Assembly: GCF_040581485.1 (NCBI RefSeq)
Contig: NC_090129.1
Location: 21,768,764-21,832,763 of the forward strand
DNA: 64,000 bases
Source of the DNA: Linepithema humile
Lineage: Eukaryota; Arthropoda; Insecta; Hymenoptera; Formicidae
Direction: 5' to 3'
The position numbers and the translations under genes are program-made. Below are positions 26,379 to 39,395 of the stretch, piece by piece. Below the pieces are notes generated by a model. The model was not told the DNA's origin and ran no database searches. It saw only the letters and a program-made list of their open reading frames with translations. Positions within the stretch are counted from its first letter, which is position 1; every line of letters starts with the position of its first letter.

Positions 26379-29300
26379 GTGAGTGATTTATTGAAACCAT
26401 TCTTTTATGTCATATAATTTTATTTTAATTTCATTGTACCTCGTTGTGTTGTTGCGAAAATACATCATGGAAATACATTTCTGTTTAATGTAATAATAAA
26501 TTTAGAGGAGCGATATTGTATCGGAATATAAATGCATACTATTTTCATGAAAATAGTTAAAATAAAAAATAGTAATAAATATTGTCATTTGTAACAAAAT
26601 TTAAATTGAATTGAATTAATAAACATTTAAATTAAAATAATATAAATATAAATAAAATTAGAATTGTTTTACTTACATATATAAATAAATTAATATATAG
26701 ATATAATATGCTTCTCAGTTTGATCATTATAAATTGGTGAATTGAGTACGCGCGTAAGAATTATACAAAACATACATTTTACTGTGAATACTTCAATACC
26801 CAACAGCTGTTAAATAGTTAAATAGCGACGTAACATATTCAAAGTTGGCGCTTGAGACATAGTTAAGATCTGCATAATCGTGGATATGTTTCAAATCTTG
26901 GGGTGAATATCCATTATGAGAAGCGGCAATTCTGCGACCCCTGCGTGAATTCTTGAGATAAGAAGTGCCAAGATTAGCCGCGCAAGTTTTTGCACGCCAA
27001 AATATCGGGTTTATCTAAATGAGAGCGCGGCTAACGGGGGGACGAATGAGGTGAGATTGCATTACGTTCTCCATCTTTCCTCCTTCTTACCACGGCTATT
27101 TACTTCCACCGGCATTATATATAGCATACCCGCTGTATACGCAGTACATAGCGCAGACATTATGCTTCTTAAGGAAGGATCTAAAAATGCGCTGGCAAAA
27201 CAAAAAGAATTCGATGCGCAGCCATTAATTTTATATTCAAGGAAATTCTCCCTCCGTAAGATGTTTCGGAAAAAGCTTACTGAATTTTTCTGAGAATATT
27301 TTTGTAGAATCCTAAAAAAAGAGTGAAAAGAACAAAATTCAATTCGGCGCAAATAGAAATCATTATGCAAAGATATTTTTATTATGCAAACGGATTTGTA
27401 GACGAAAGAACGCGCATCACAATTTGATTCGAAATATTTCGATCTCAACAAACGCCGGAAAAATGCGTCGAAGTGGATGTCACTTCTTGGCAAGAGAGAT
27501 AGAACAGTATTTTCCACGGCCAAGATCCTATCTCCATCACTAAATCCTATCTCTGCAATGTTCTGTCTGTAACAATCGTATGTATTAAATTTTCATCGAT
27601 AGCAACATCGCGTATACCTTTCGCATCCCGGTGTTTTCTGATGCATACATATTACAGTGAGCAAGCTGGAAATTGCAGCCGCATCGAATGATCCCCGTGG
27701 ACCAGTTAGAGAATAGTCGATAGTGTTCTAGTCATGAGCGTTATCGTGGTCCATAAATAAAGTTCTGATTGATCAATGTTTGATAAACGTTACGTATGGA
27801 TTCATTAAAGATTTACGATGCTGGAGCTTTTTCACTCTCCGGTCGCAATTATATTATAAATCGGCCAAGATACATCGAGGTATTTGCAATCCACTCCTAT
27901 TCCGTCCAGCCTAAATGAAAGTGATATATAATCGGAATTAAAGAAACTGATCGTTGTTTCCTCTGAAAATATTCTTATAGCCGATGTTAACAGCCGGGGA
28001 AATATATCCGCCGCGCCACGAGTCTCTCTCTTTATGCCACAGGCTTCTGGTACTTTACTTTTTACGCGGAACGAGAGATCGTGAGATTCTATTTCGCGTA
28101 TATCTGAGATGATTCGCCCGCTGATCTTGAATAAATAAAGTTTATTCAAATATTTTTCTTGCTCCGCAGATTTTTCCGAGCTTTAATATAAATAAATATA
28201 TCATCATTTAGAGGGCAAATACAGTCGGCATTTTTATTTTAACAATTCACAAAGGATATGATTATATGAATAATATGATCTTTTACTTTTTCTTAATATT
28301 TCAGTTTCACGTTATCATTATTATCTCGCGTTGTTACGGCTGTCATTATTTCACGCCATAGTTTTTCCCTTTAAGAGTACATGCAATCTGATATATTTCC
28401 AGTAAAAACAAAAGGCCGCTGTGTGCTCCGGACACTAAGAGCGCTGACGTTTCCGGGGCGGACTATCTTTTCTCTTTCTGTAGGAGCAAAACATATTCCA
28501 TTACATCCCCCGCTCGCCACCTTGCATCCACGCGCGCCGTCGTTTCGCTAAGTCGCAGGAGCTGACCGGAGTTTTTGCCGTTGCCCTTTTCAAAGTGTCG
28601 TTGCCTTTAGAAACGACAGACATCTCGGCAGTTTTCTTACTCGACGTATGCTGCAGCAAGAAACTCGGCAACCTTAATGAATTAATTCATAAATCTGGTA
28701 GTACAAAAAAAATTTCAATAACTTACATTTCTTCCAATGTGAAAAAAATCTTTAATCTATTCTATGGCCAACATTATATTATATTATGTTATATATTCAT
28801 TATTTGATATTTTATAATTGAAATATGCATATAGATATTATTTAAATTTTAAATAATAATTTTTAAATCGTTTAAATTATTTCTACAGTTTTCGCACAAT
28901 AAAAATTGGATGTCGCTACAAAACATTATTTTATGTTGTATCCGTTATCGAAATGTAAAGTGGTTAAAGTAGATAAACCGAATGCAGGCATGTTAATGCG
29001 ATAAAATTATGAAAGATAAAAAGGAGCTTTTAATGGCACCAAATCGTGGTTATGTTTTGACAACATTATTTTTCGGATTACTTCATAGTATATAATCTGG
29101 CGGTGAAGCAGATAAAACGCGCGATGAATAAACCGTACGAAAACTGTATCAATATTTCACTTTAATCGATGCACTGTAAATCAAAGCGTAGCTAAAAACA
29201 AATTTAGACAGAGTGATATAACGCATGCGGAATTTCAACTTAAAATTGGCTTCAATGTAGTTTAATTCCCTTTCAAATCCACATCGAAAACGTTCTATAT

Positions 29301-32300
29301 GTCGATTTCCATAAATACTAGAGTATCCAAGTTTTTTGTTAATGTATTCGGCTCCAACTTTAAACTTTTATTTGATCATGGAGTCGGAATGCGAGATTTT
29401 TCGTGAAAGCGAAGTCCTTTTAATTGGTCACGTTGAAGAGATGGAAAAGTTTATAATAGCGACAGGAATTTGATTTCGATGTTGAATTAAGCGGAGAGTG
29501 CGATGGCGAAACAAGATCAACAAAACTTTCTGCAGTTGCGAAACAGTAAACTGAAACTAATCGCATTTTTAGGTAGCCAAAGAGTGTCGCGAAACAGCCA
29601 TTAATATTTACGTGGTGAATAATGGACTTTCCAGATTGTCTCGTGGAACGAACTGAATCTAATATATCACATCGAAAAATGTGCATTTCCCTCATATGCA
29701 AAGTTTATACTGCTTTCTATACCGTATCGCGCGATTTTTATTATCTCTTCGGTAATAAACACCGGATACAATATCGCCAGCAACGATAACGCTTTTCTTA
29801 ATTCTATTTCCAAGTTTTTAAGCGCGCTATAAAGTTTTTATGTTCCACGGTGGATCGTAAATATTTGGTCGCTTAGTTGCGGCTTTTTCTTTTACTTCTC
29901 GTGGCCGACGAAACGTCGACTTTCTCTACTGTCCGGTTCACCGCTGCTGCAATCGAACGGGACGTCCCTATATCTGTCTCATAGAAAGAACATTCTCATT
30001 GTTTTCTTGCTTACTATATCACAATACGATATATTATTTTTCCGAGAAATAACCTATATGCTTCATAAATAAGAATCATGACAAGTAGAATAAAAGCACA
30101 TTTCAAACTTAATATTCTTTTTTATGATTTTTCTTTAAAATGCGACGCAGCGCGAAACAATGAGAAAAACGCGAAACAACAAAAAAAAGGCAGGCATTAT
30201 GACGAATGCGGATTACTAGCGACGAGGTTCGAGGTTTTGCTCGCGCAATGCACACATACAACTTGTGCATTATGCGCCCGATACATGCGTCGTGAACTTT
30301 TTGCGTTGCGACACGTTGTACCGATTAATCATAGCGTACATTGTAGAAACTCCTGTTTCGAAACGGTCGCGCCTTTCCGCTTGACGAATGTTTATGCACT
30401 TTGTCAACGACTAATGACGTTAATTATCTTGATTAATTGTTCGCCCTTAATTAAGACTCCTCACTTCTCTCTGTATAAATTGCGCAATGATACACGGGAT
30501 GTCCGCGTGACATCCGCGTATCACGAATGGAGCTTCTTTCCGACCTTTCGGACTCTCCCTTCCTCCGCTGCGAAATGAGATCCGTAGAAATTCAATCCAT
30601 GATATATTTCATTCATCGCGGAACGAGGGAAGTGCAGTATTCATTGTAACCGCCATTGTCGGCCGCGAAATGAAACTCTTGCCTTTCATCGATCAGAAAT
30701 CGCGCATTTTATATATCTCCGCAAAAGTCCGTCGAATAATGTCGACGTCATGGGGAATTCGTATGCCAATTTCGCGTCATTTCAGACGAGAAAGCGAGCC
30801 GTGAAATTTGCACTTTTTTTATTCATGCCGGATTTTGCTTTGAGCTGAGCTCAGCGCGGCTGATCGATTGTTATATCATACCGACAGTTTGTAGCGTAAA
30901 ATATATATTACTTACATGAAGCATTCTGAATATTACACTGTCTATTACAAAACGCAAAAAAAATGTGTATATATACGAGAAAAATAATTCTGAATCTCGC
31001 TTTCCTGCTCGGAAATTAATTTCTGTCTATTTGTTATAACACCTATTCGGCATCTCGGCGGAATAAATCGCAATAGCTCGGTAATATTAACGATGTTTCA
31101 TATATCTCAAACGTCTCGATATAATAAAAACTAATTCGTAACATTGCTCGTAATTTTGTCCGCATTTACTCGGTTTGACACTGCGAGTGATAAACGTTGA
31201 ACTATATAAGTTTTTAGTCTTTGTCGCAAGATGCAATTACGTTGCGCCAATGAGTCAGCCATGACAAAACGCGTCCGTGTTACTCATACATAAAGAGCTC
31301 CAACATAGCGGAAGCGGAAGTGCGCCGAGCAAAGGCGTGACTACGAGAGAAAGATGTGAACCGTACAACCGGTGCACATAAAAATTCTTGCCATTAAATT
31401 TTATACAAGAAAAAAAATTGAAAAAAAGTTTTTTTTTTAAATTTCGATTAATTATTTTTATAATGTGTTTTACTAAATATTCTAATTTTAAAGTGATTTT
31501 TTTTGCATATATTACACATTAATGCAAATCTCATGTGAGATAAAAGTGCCACTGCACAGGTAAACAATTAATATTTTACAAATAACAAATCATAAAAAAT
31601 GATAAATTATTTATCTCAAAGTTGCTCTGCCTATTCTCCATACTTTTCTTTCCTTCCTTCTCTCAGCAGTCTATCGATGGCTGCTTCTTCACTCGTGGAA
31701 ATATAATTAATTCCGATCACGCGAGCAATAATCGTCAAGATATGACAAGCACGCGGCTCTATCAGCATTATGATAAAAGAATAATTTGAAAAAGTACGAA
31801 CACCCGGAGTTACGATCAACACTCGCGGAATCGGAAGTAGACAACGACGGCGGAGGAAAATCGAAAATTGCTTAGCCAACTTTGCGTGTCACCCGCCGCA
31901 GCTATTCTACATTTAAACTACTTTCATACGCTTTCTGTGTCTTTTGCACATGTAAAATAGTATATCGGGATATTTCTAACATTTAACGTGTTTAAAATAG
32001 AGGGTTACAAAATAGGATTACAAAATAGTGTAGATATATTCTGTTTCTTGCGTTTTATATTTTAGTTTTGACGTTGAGTTATTGTTGTGTGTATCTTTTA
32101 TATCCTGGTTTTATAGGTTTGTTTACGTCATTTAAGATTAGTTTAAGGATTAGTTTTGTTGCATTAAAGTTTTACATTTCAAAATATTTTTTATCATTCT
32201 TATTATGAATGAATAAATATAGGAGATAAAATTAAAAATAAATATTTATAGAGTAAAATATCCGAAAATATGATTATTTTTCTACTGTTCGTACAATAAA

Positions 32301-34718
32301 CTTTGAAAAAATAAATCTCACGAAACCATGTTCATTGCGTGAGAAAATAGCATCATGTTTTTAGATATTTTATTCCACTGATATCTATTTTTTATTTTAT
32401 CTATTTATTCACTTATGTTATAAGATAAATAGTAAAATGCTTTAAACTGTGGAATTCTAGCGGATCAGAATTAATGTTTAAATTGATTAAACTATATGAA
32501 CAAAGCTTTCTTGAAAATTTTAAACGCAAAACACAGAATATATATACATTATCTCGTAATATGTTTAATATTCTAAATGTACCGTGCCAAATATTTTGAC
32601 TCACGGCGCGCTGTGTTGTTTTTGTTTTTTTCTGCTATTCCGTTACGGCGTATGCTCGCCGTTGCTTGCGCGTTATCACCTTGCTACCATTTACACGGGA
32701 ACATTCGAGCAGACAACACGCGGAAATCGTCACGCAATCAGCTTTCAAATCGCAATAGCGATTTAAATATACAACAGAACAGCCGCGACGGGTGATGCGC
32801 AAAATTAACGCGCAATTTTCTATTTGCCTCCGTCATCGTTGTCTGCTTTTTACACCGCGAGTGTTGAACGAATCATAGCTCCGTGCGATTGTGCTTTTGT
32901 AAGTTATTCGTAATGCAAGTAGAATCGCGCAATTATTATACGATAAATTTCAATTAAATGAGGTTTAATGAGAATTAATTTCAATCGTATGTTATATAAT
33001 ATTTTGATTATTGCTCGCATAATTAATTGCATTTTCGCGAGTGCCACAAAGAAGCAATTTAGTACTGAGAGGAGAAGGAGACTCGGAGAGCATCGAAAAT
33101 TAACAGACCAACTTTTAAGGCAATTGATTTATCGTTTAATTATTATTTGTTAATTGCAAAATATAAATTAGGTAAAAACAAAAAACTGTATTTCTATTTG
33201 AATACATACTATTCTTGTTCCAATTTTCTTTATTACGTTCAAAATATTCGAGATGTTTGAACTCGAAGCTCATTTATTTTACTGTGAAGTATTCAAACAA
33301 TTTGGACATACAAAAGACCCAAATCTTTTGTCTGAGGCATATCTACATATATGCAGTATGACACATGATCGAACGCACTGTAACAAACTTTAATCGATTT
33401 TACAAACAATGCAAAAAACGCGTCTGCGCATAGCCACATTCCAATTTTTATTCGACGTCGCGCTGTTGCGAGCAAATATTTTCAGGTAAAACATATTTAC
33501 ATCTGCTCGTTCCATCTTTTCAAAAACCATTCGCCGATTTGTTCTCGTTTTACAGTGTGGAGCAGCGCAAAATGCACTCGTCGAATAACGAATTCAATTA
33601 ATACGACTGTGGGGATTTGTCTGCCGGTAACGATGCCGAAAATACATTCGTTTTATAGATCACTTTGAAGTTTTCTCGATAACACAGGACGAGAGGACGA
33701 TTCTTTTCGGTTGAGTCGGTCGAAGCCACCGTTTGCAGTCGGCAATTTGCGGTTATTGGTTATCTCTTTGGTGGGAATTCTTACGATTGAACTACCCGTA
33801 TTTTCCTGCCTCTCTCTTTGTCACGATCTTTCAGATTTCCTTAATACTGCGATTGCAAATTTTACATACATGCACAACGGGTAAAACAGATGCTCGGTTT
33901 TTTTTTTTAATAAAGAAACTTTCAGCGTGTACACGATAAACGAAATGTATCACAATTCCGATTTTAATTTTAATTCCTCGTCTGTTTAATAATTTTCGAT
34001 ACTCGATTGTATCATTTTTTATTTTATTACACATCCAAATTAAAATTACAATAATTGTTAATTGTATTATTATTCTAACATTGTATATTAAATACTCAGC
34101 TGCTGATCGAACTTTTTTAATGTTTTTGAAGTAGATATAATACTCGGTATCGAACGTGTATAGGTAAAGTTAAATCGCACATCCAACTCATTTTGTGAAT
34201 AAATATTTGCCGCATGCGTGTCGGCACTGTTTGTTCGCATGGAGCGGAACGACTGATTGTGAGTTTGCGCGTCAATAGTGAATGAGATACGTGAAGATAT
34301 GAGTTATGCTCAAAGATATATATCGACAACGTTAATAGCATTATCTTTAAACAAATCTACGTTTATATACTAGAATTCTATCAATAAATAAATATATAAA
34401 GGAGTGTAAATACAATTATTAATGAATATTTATCTTGAATGAAGTAATAAATGCAGGGTATAAATGGGTTTTTATTCTGTAATCAAAATTAATAAATAAA
34501 TCTTAGAAATGAGTTTTATGTCAAGTAAAAACAAGGCAATTATCGCAATTACGATGCATTATTCTTATATCGTCATTGAAATAAAAATAAATAAAAATGG
34601 CAAAGTTTAGTATGGCGGAACAATGTGGAATTGTAATAGTCTTGCTATTATGTATATTACACATATATATCACAATATATTTTTTATTTATACTAATATT
34701 GTTTTGTTTGTTTTTCAG
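26379..34718 (+). other. Intron 2 of the nAChR gene (8,340 bp)
   Basis: It is bounded by GTGAGTGA and a T-rich acceptor ending tttttcag, in phase 0. Most of it is AT-rich unique sequence, with no recognisable exon on either strand. A GC-rich patch lies at about 28.43-28.58 kb. A possible recursive-splice motif is at 33481..33490. Confidence 0.9.
33481..33490 (+). other. Possible recursive-splice (ratchet) site in intron 2
   Basis: attttcag is followed directly by gtaaaa, joining an acceptor to a donor without an exon, as at insect ratchet points. The upstream pyrimidine tract is weak, and the donor half is not the full GTAAGT. Confidence 0.2.
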
Positions 34719-34763
34719 GATGAGAAAAACCAGATACTTACGACAAACGCGTGGTTAAAACTG
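34719..34763 (+). CDS. nAChR alpha subunit, exon 3 (45 bp)
   Basis: Fifteen codons, DEKNQILTTNAWLKL, follow exon 2 directly in phase 0 (…IIDV-DEKNQ…), as in nAChR genes from insects to vertebrates. The acceptor is a T-rich tract ending tgtttttcag, and the donor is CTG/GTGAGTAA. The length of 45 bp is the fixed size of exon 3 in this family. The segment forms the strand entering loop D of the complementary agonist-binding face. By eye, Lys14 aligns with the loop D site known as R81 in insect beta1, which matters for neonicotinoid binding. Residue 11 is Ala (TTNAW), where I expect Ile, Leu or Val from remembered relatives. It could be real variation. No alternative copy of this exon was found nearby. 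Confidence 0.94.
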
Positions 34764-36395
34764 GTGAGTAAAATAAAATCTCTTTATTTTCTTCTTTGCA
34801 ATTGATTGAAATTCTCTCTTTGCTATTGATTGATTCTCAATAAAAAGTATTTTTAAAACAGTTTATTTTAATGTCAATGATTTAAAAGACTTAAAAATTT
34901 ACGAAACAGAAAATTATTGCAATTTGTATGTATAAATATTTGAAGTTCTGTTTCTTAAAATCCTAATAAAGAATTGAACAGAGCAAAGATAAAACGTTAA
35001 GAAATTTAATCATTTGCATATACGCGAATTTTTATAGTTTTTTAAATTCGTAATGAGTATTTTTTGACGAAACTTAATGCACACAACAAAGAGAAAACAT
35101 ACGATAACGGATGGGACAATTCAACATCTAATCTGTATGTTTTCATCCCTTAATCGTATTGAATAAAACAAATACAAGAATTAAACTTAGTTTACGAAAC
35201 AAGTTCTAAGCTTTCAGTAAATATATACGTGTTCTCCGTATGAAATAGACACGAACGTACATAATTACGTAAATGTGCAATTACATGCATAAGTTCTTAT
35301 ATACACCTTCATAACCATACCGTACTGAAGCAAACGACACGTTGAAAATGTGTTCGCAGTAATTCTCTCGACGAAATAGTCAGTTAACAGAAAATCAATA
35401 ACTGTACCGGTTACTTTTCCATCGCCTGCGGTCTTCCCATTTACGGGGATGCGTTGTAATATCGCTGATAAAAAATACATCTGCCGTCGCGACGAATACC
35501 GCGAATGCAAAAGCAGCGTGAGAGAAAAAAAATGCAACGAGAATTCGAGCGGATATATCTGGTTATGTTCAATAATAACGTTTCAAATGCAATTTGCATA
35601 GGAACGCGAGAAATTAGGAGATTGTTTTGTTTTTCCAACAAAATTTTCGAGAGAGATCCCGCGGATTTAATTGAGCAATTCTGTTGCGTATTTATGCTGA
35701 AATGTTTTATTTCACGCCGTTTATATTAATCACGATGTAAGCCAAATTTTTGAGAAATCTTGTTAAGAGTCTAGCATCAACTCGCAGTCGTATTTTTTAT
35801 TTAATTCTGAAATAATAATATTAAATCACTTTTAATTAGCGTTAACATGGTTTTATTTGTAGCATAAAACGCAAAAAAACATAATTAATATTAATACTTG
35901 TGTTTTTTATACTTACAAGCATTATATGCAAGCGGACAAATTTTTATTAATATTTTAGAATTAAATTTATGATAATTACAAATTTGTATGGTATATACGT
36001 CACTTTTACGCACAAACAGCTCGGATATAGCACGACACACACATACACACAGACCCATTTACGGATTTTCTCGCTATATTACCGGTCGGATCGCGTGGGC
36101 GAGCAATCAGTAGATCAGAAATGCGAGAGTGCGGCGGTTGCTATTGTCGTTTCGTCTCGCTATGCATCGACTGCATCGTGGGCGAGCATCCACGCCAGAC
36201 AACCACTTCTTCTCTCTAAGAAGCTGCTCCGTGTTTCCCTCGGGGGCAAAAAAAACCGGTGAAGACGCGGCACGGGAGTAAGAACGTGAGAATAGACGGG
36301 TAAAAGGAAGAGACTGTAGATACGATAGGGATGAGTTCGAGAAAATCGAGAAAGCAGTACGATGCACTCGGAGACCGCGATCTCCTTGTCAGGAT

Positions 36396-36457
36396 TCTCC
36401 CCTCTTTTCACCTTTCCCTTTCTCTTGGTTTCTCTTTTTTCATCCTCGTTTTTCTTC
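36396..36457 (+). repeat. Pyrimidine-rich tract
   Basis: C/T-rich run in intron 3 (ctcccctcttttcacctttc and onwards), with no recognisable exon after it. Confidence 0.5.
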
Positions 36458-37448
36458 AAAGCCAAATGAAAAGAATGTCGAATGCTGCTCTTTGTCTTAA
36501 CATCATCGATCGGTGTAAGAGAATAAAGCCGCGAATACGGATAGTTTACTGGTGCGCCGTTCGGAGTCTTCGAAAAACCAACGTTTGACGGATTCATCGC
36601 AAACGCGTAAAAGACATCTATGCGAATGCCTTTTTTTGTATGCCTGTCATCTCTTTTTCCGTCGCAATGTTTGTTCGAGCTGATACATCAAAGTCCGCCT
36701 GCGAGTAAATTATCTTTTATACAGTTAGCGCGGACGGTGATTAATTATTTACTCTGTTTACGTTTAGCGCTTGCGCGGACGCGAGATAATCTAGCCGGTC
36801 TTTTTCATCATGAGTTTTTCAGAGTTCCGTTCGTAGCTTCTGAAAAAAAACTACACATCCCGGTTGTAATTAATTTAGGATTTTGTAGCACCATCAAGAA
36901 AGCTCAATATCTTTCTGCCGCTATAATTCTCATCTCTTTCTCATCTGTATCATATAGTGTCGATATCTTCTGTCTGCGTTTATAGCCACTTTATTGTCTT
37001 CAAGGAATTGATTTCTGATTGCTGAAGAGCAACGTTTTTCTTTTGTTTCATCCTTTTTGACGAGTCTTCTTTTCGTTCATCGTTCTTTTTTTCATCTCGT
37101 TGTCAAGCTCATCCCTCTTTCATTTGTAGACCCCAACTGTATTTTTTGTTTTTTTTTCACGTTACCCTTTTACTCGAATCGTTCTGTCAGTGGCAGTAAA
37201 AAGCCACAGACAGCTGTGAAATCCTTCCCAGTAATATCGAAAACCGAACCAAAGGAGAGCAAGCGCCTGTAAAGGACTCTGGTCGTCAATTCATTAGCAC
37301 GAAGCTCTCACGTTAAATTCTGGCTTTCCTAATTTAAACTATCTGTAGCTTAAATTTTATAATATATATTTAATGTATATAATTAATACAATTTATGATA
37401 TTTTACCTTTAATAATTTTGATTTTATCAGTTTTTAAAGAACATTAAT

Positions 37449-37470
37449 TTTATTATTATTATTATTATTT
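37449..37470. repeat. (ATT)6 microsatellite
   Basis: Six ATT units in an AT-rich part of intron 3. Confidence 0.85.
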
Positions 37471-38879
37471 TATAAATTATATCTTTATAATTTTAATACT
37501 TTTAGAAATAATAACGTTAACATTTTTTTTATCTACACTTTTAATTTTTAGAATAATTATTAAAATAAAATTTTTTATAATTTTTTGGGAGCTTTAAAAT
37601 TGGCTTCGTTAGTTTTAATTGCACGTTTTTATGGAAATTAATTATATTATTCTTTTCATATTAATAAGTTTAAAGATAAGTTAATCTAAGGAACGAAAAA
37701 GTTGTTTAATTATCTGTATCTCTATGTCTAAAGCACACATATTATATTTTAATTACATATTTCAATCTCAATTATCTTTAAATGCAAGCACGTAAGATGT
37801 TTGACAAAAAATAGAGCAGATTTTAAATTGGCATCCTTATTTAATTAGTTAAGATAAAGCCTCACTGCATTAACTACCTTTAAGAGAGTCAATCAAAACT
37901 TTCAAGTTTGCTAAGCTAAATGGAATTTTAGAGTAGTACTTGGCAATGGCCTTACATGCATCACGTTGGCATGTTTAACGTATTCGACAGTTATAACAGG
38001 TGCTACTTCGTTATTACACGCTGATGAGGATGGTTATAAAGGCAGTATCTCTTATATTCCGTAAAATAACTGACTATACATAACTTTGAATTGTGCAATC
38101 GTTTGTTTTATTAATTGCAAGCAGTATCTCAACTAACGGCAGTGTATTCACATATCCACGTGCGAGAAAACATGATGTTGCTGTAACTTTAGAACTCTTA
38201 TGAAATTTGTTATTTATCAAGCTGACTCTTTCAGTTCGTTAAATAATTCATTGACAGGTAGCCGATGCGCAGCTGCGGTTTTCAAGCTAGGTTAATAATA
38301 TAATGCACTTTACTCGTGCGAATTCATATCGGAATAGCGTGCGGATCGAGGTAATATTAATCGGCGCTCTAAATCCATGACAAGCGAATACGTCGGTCGT
38401 AATAGAGTAGATGTGTCTTAAAATATCGCTCGTTTAATAAGACGCTATATCACTTTATTACGCTAGTCATTTTATTAGTTAAATTTAATTTTAGAAGAGG
38501 AACAGAGATCGAGATTCTTAATTTAATAAATCATTTAATATTCGCATCTTAAGAGTTATAAACGTTTAAGTCAATTTTTTTTATCGAGACAGAATCAATA
38601 TCAACCATTTTTAAAAATATTATTCTATTCTAATACCTTTTCAGAAATACATTGTTATTTTTTATCTGCCAAGTTAAATCCACGTTATTTCACTTGGCAA
38701 TCTATTATTTTATAATTTGACAAATCTTTATTACTAAATGTCTTTTTAATCAAATTTCTTTAAAAATAACTAGAGATTTAAGTCAATTTATTGTACAAAA
38801 TTTATCTAAAGATTTTCATCAGTTTCTACAAGATTAAAAGATGTTTCGACAACAGATTCAACCTTTTTTCTAATATATC

Positions 38880-39395
38880 TTCTAGTATGCAGTTGAGAGA
38901 GAAGTGGCCATAATTCTGTGACACAATATCCGCGTGCGCGTATCCATCGTTGCGGGCAAATAACTACGCGAGAGGCACGAGAGAGCACTTTTCGTTCTCT
39001 TAACAAAAAGCAAGAGCGAGATATTACAGGTCGAGAATCCGCGCGGTCCTCTCGGTTGCGCCGGAAATAACACAGTTGCGACGTAGCGACAAAGTGTCCA
39101 AATAATTGCACGTGTGTATCCTCCACTCGACGTGAAACGAGATCAGCGACGATATCAGTTCCTTTTGCGTGCGTGCACAAAGGGCCGGGACGAGGAACCG
39201 ACGAGGGGAGAGAGCGCGAGAGGAATGGAGGAGGCAGCCACGTAACATCATCGTGTACGAACATGTCGCTTGCGTGTTGGCACGATGTAGCGGCGCTAAA
39301 ATGTACGGAACCGAGAAACGCTGTCACGACACTCACGTTTCCGTGCGAGAAATGTCGCCGCTACATCGTGCCTGTCGTTGCGCCAGCATTTTAGA
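38880..39395. promoter_or_regulatory. GC/CpG-rich patch inside intron 3 (possible regulatory element)
   Basis: About 500 bp are clearly richer in G+C and CpG than the AT-rich flanks, for example gccgggacgaggaaccgacg near 39183. CpG-rich patches in insects are often promoters or enhancers, but no TATA box or initiator is convincing. A 176-codon minus-strand frame overlaps it and shows no domain. It contains the 39.3 kb hairpin. Confidence 0.25.
39279..39372. repeat. Long hairpin with a perfect 17-bp stem
   Basis: The arms 39279..39295 (ggcacgatgtagcggcg) and 39356..39372 are exact reverse complements. Inside them, GTACGGAA and TTCCGTGC can form a second 8-bp helix with one G-U pair, leaving a terminal loop of roughly 28 nt. 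The total fold is about 94 nt and sits in a CpG-rich patch of intron 3. The size is compatible with a structured RNA or with inverted ends of a small element. The unequal internal loop is not typical of a microRNA precursor. Confidence 0.6.

Noticed and set aside
27062..27523. 153-codon minus-strand frame in intron 2
   Set aside because: Rich in Phe, Ser and Arg from AT-rich DNA with no recognisable motif.
30078..30578. 166-codon + frame in intron 2
   Set aside because: No domain, no splice context and a mixed low-complexity start. It is likely a chance open frame.
36107..36597. Overlapping frames on both strands near a GC-richer stretch
   Set aside because: Several frames are open at once with no conserved motif, which fits sequence composition rather than coding.
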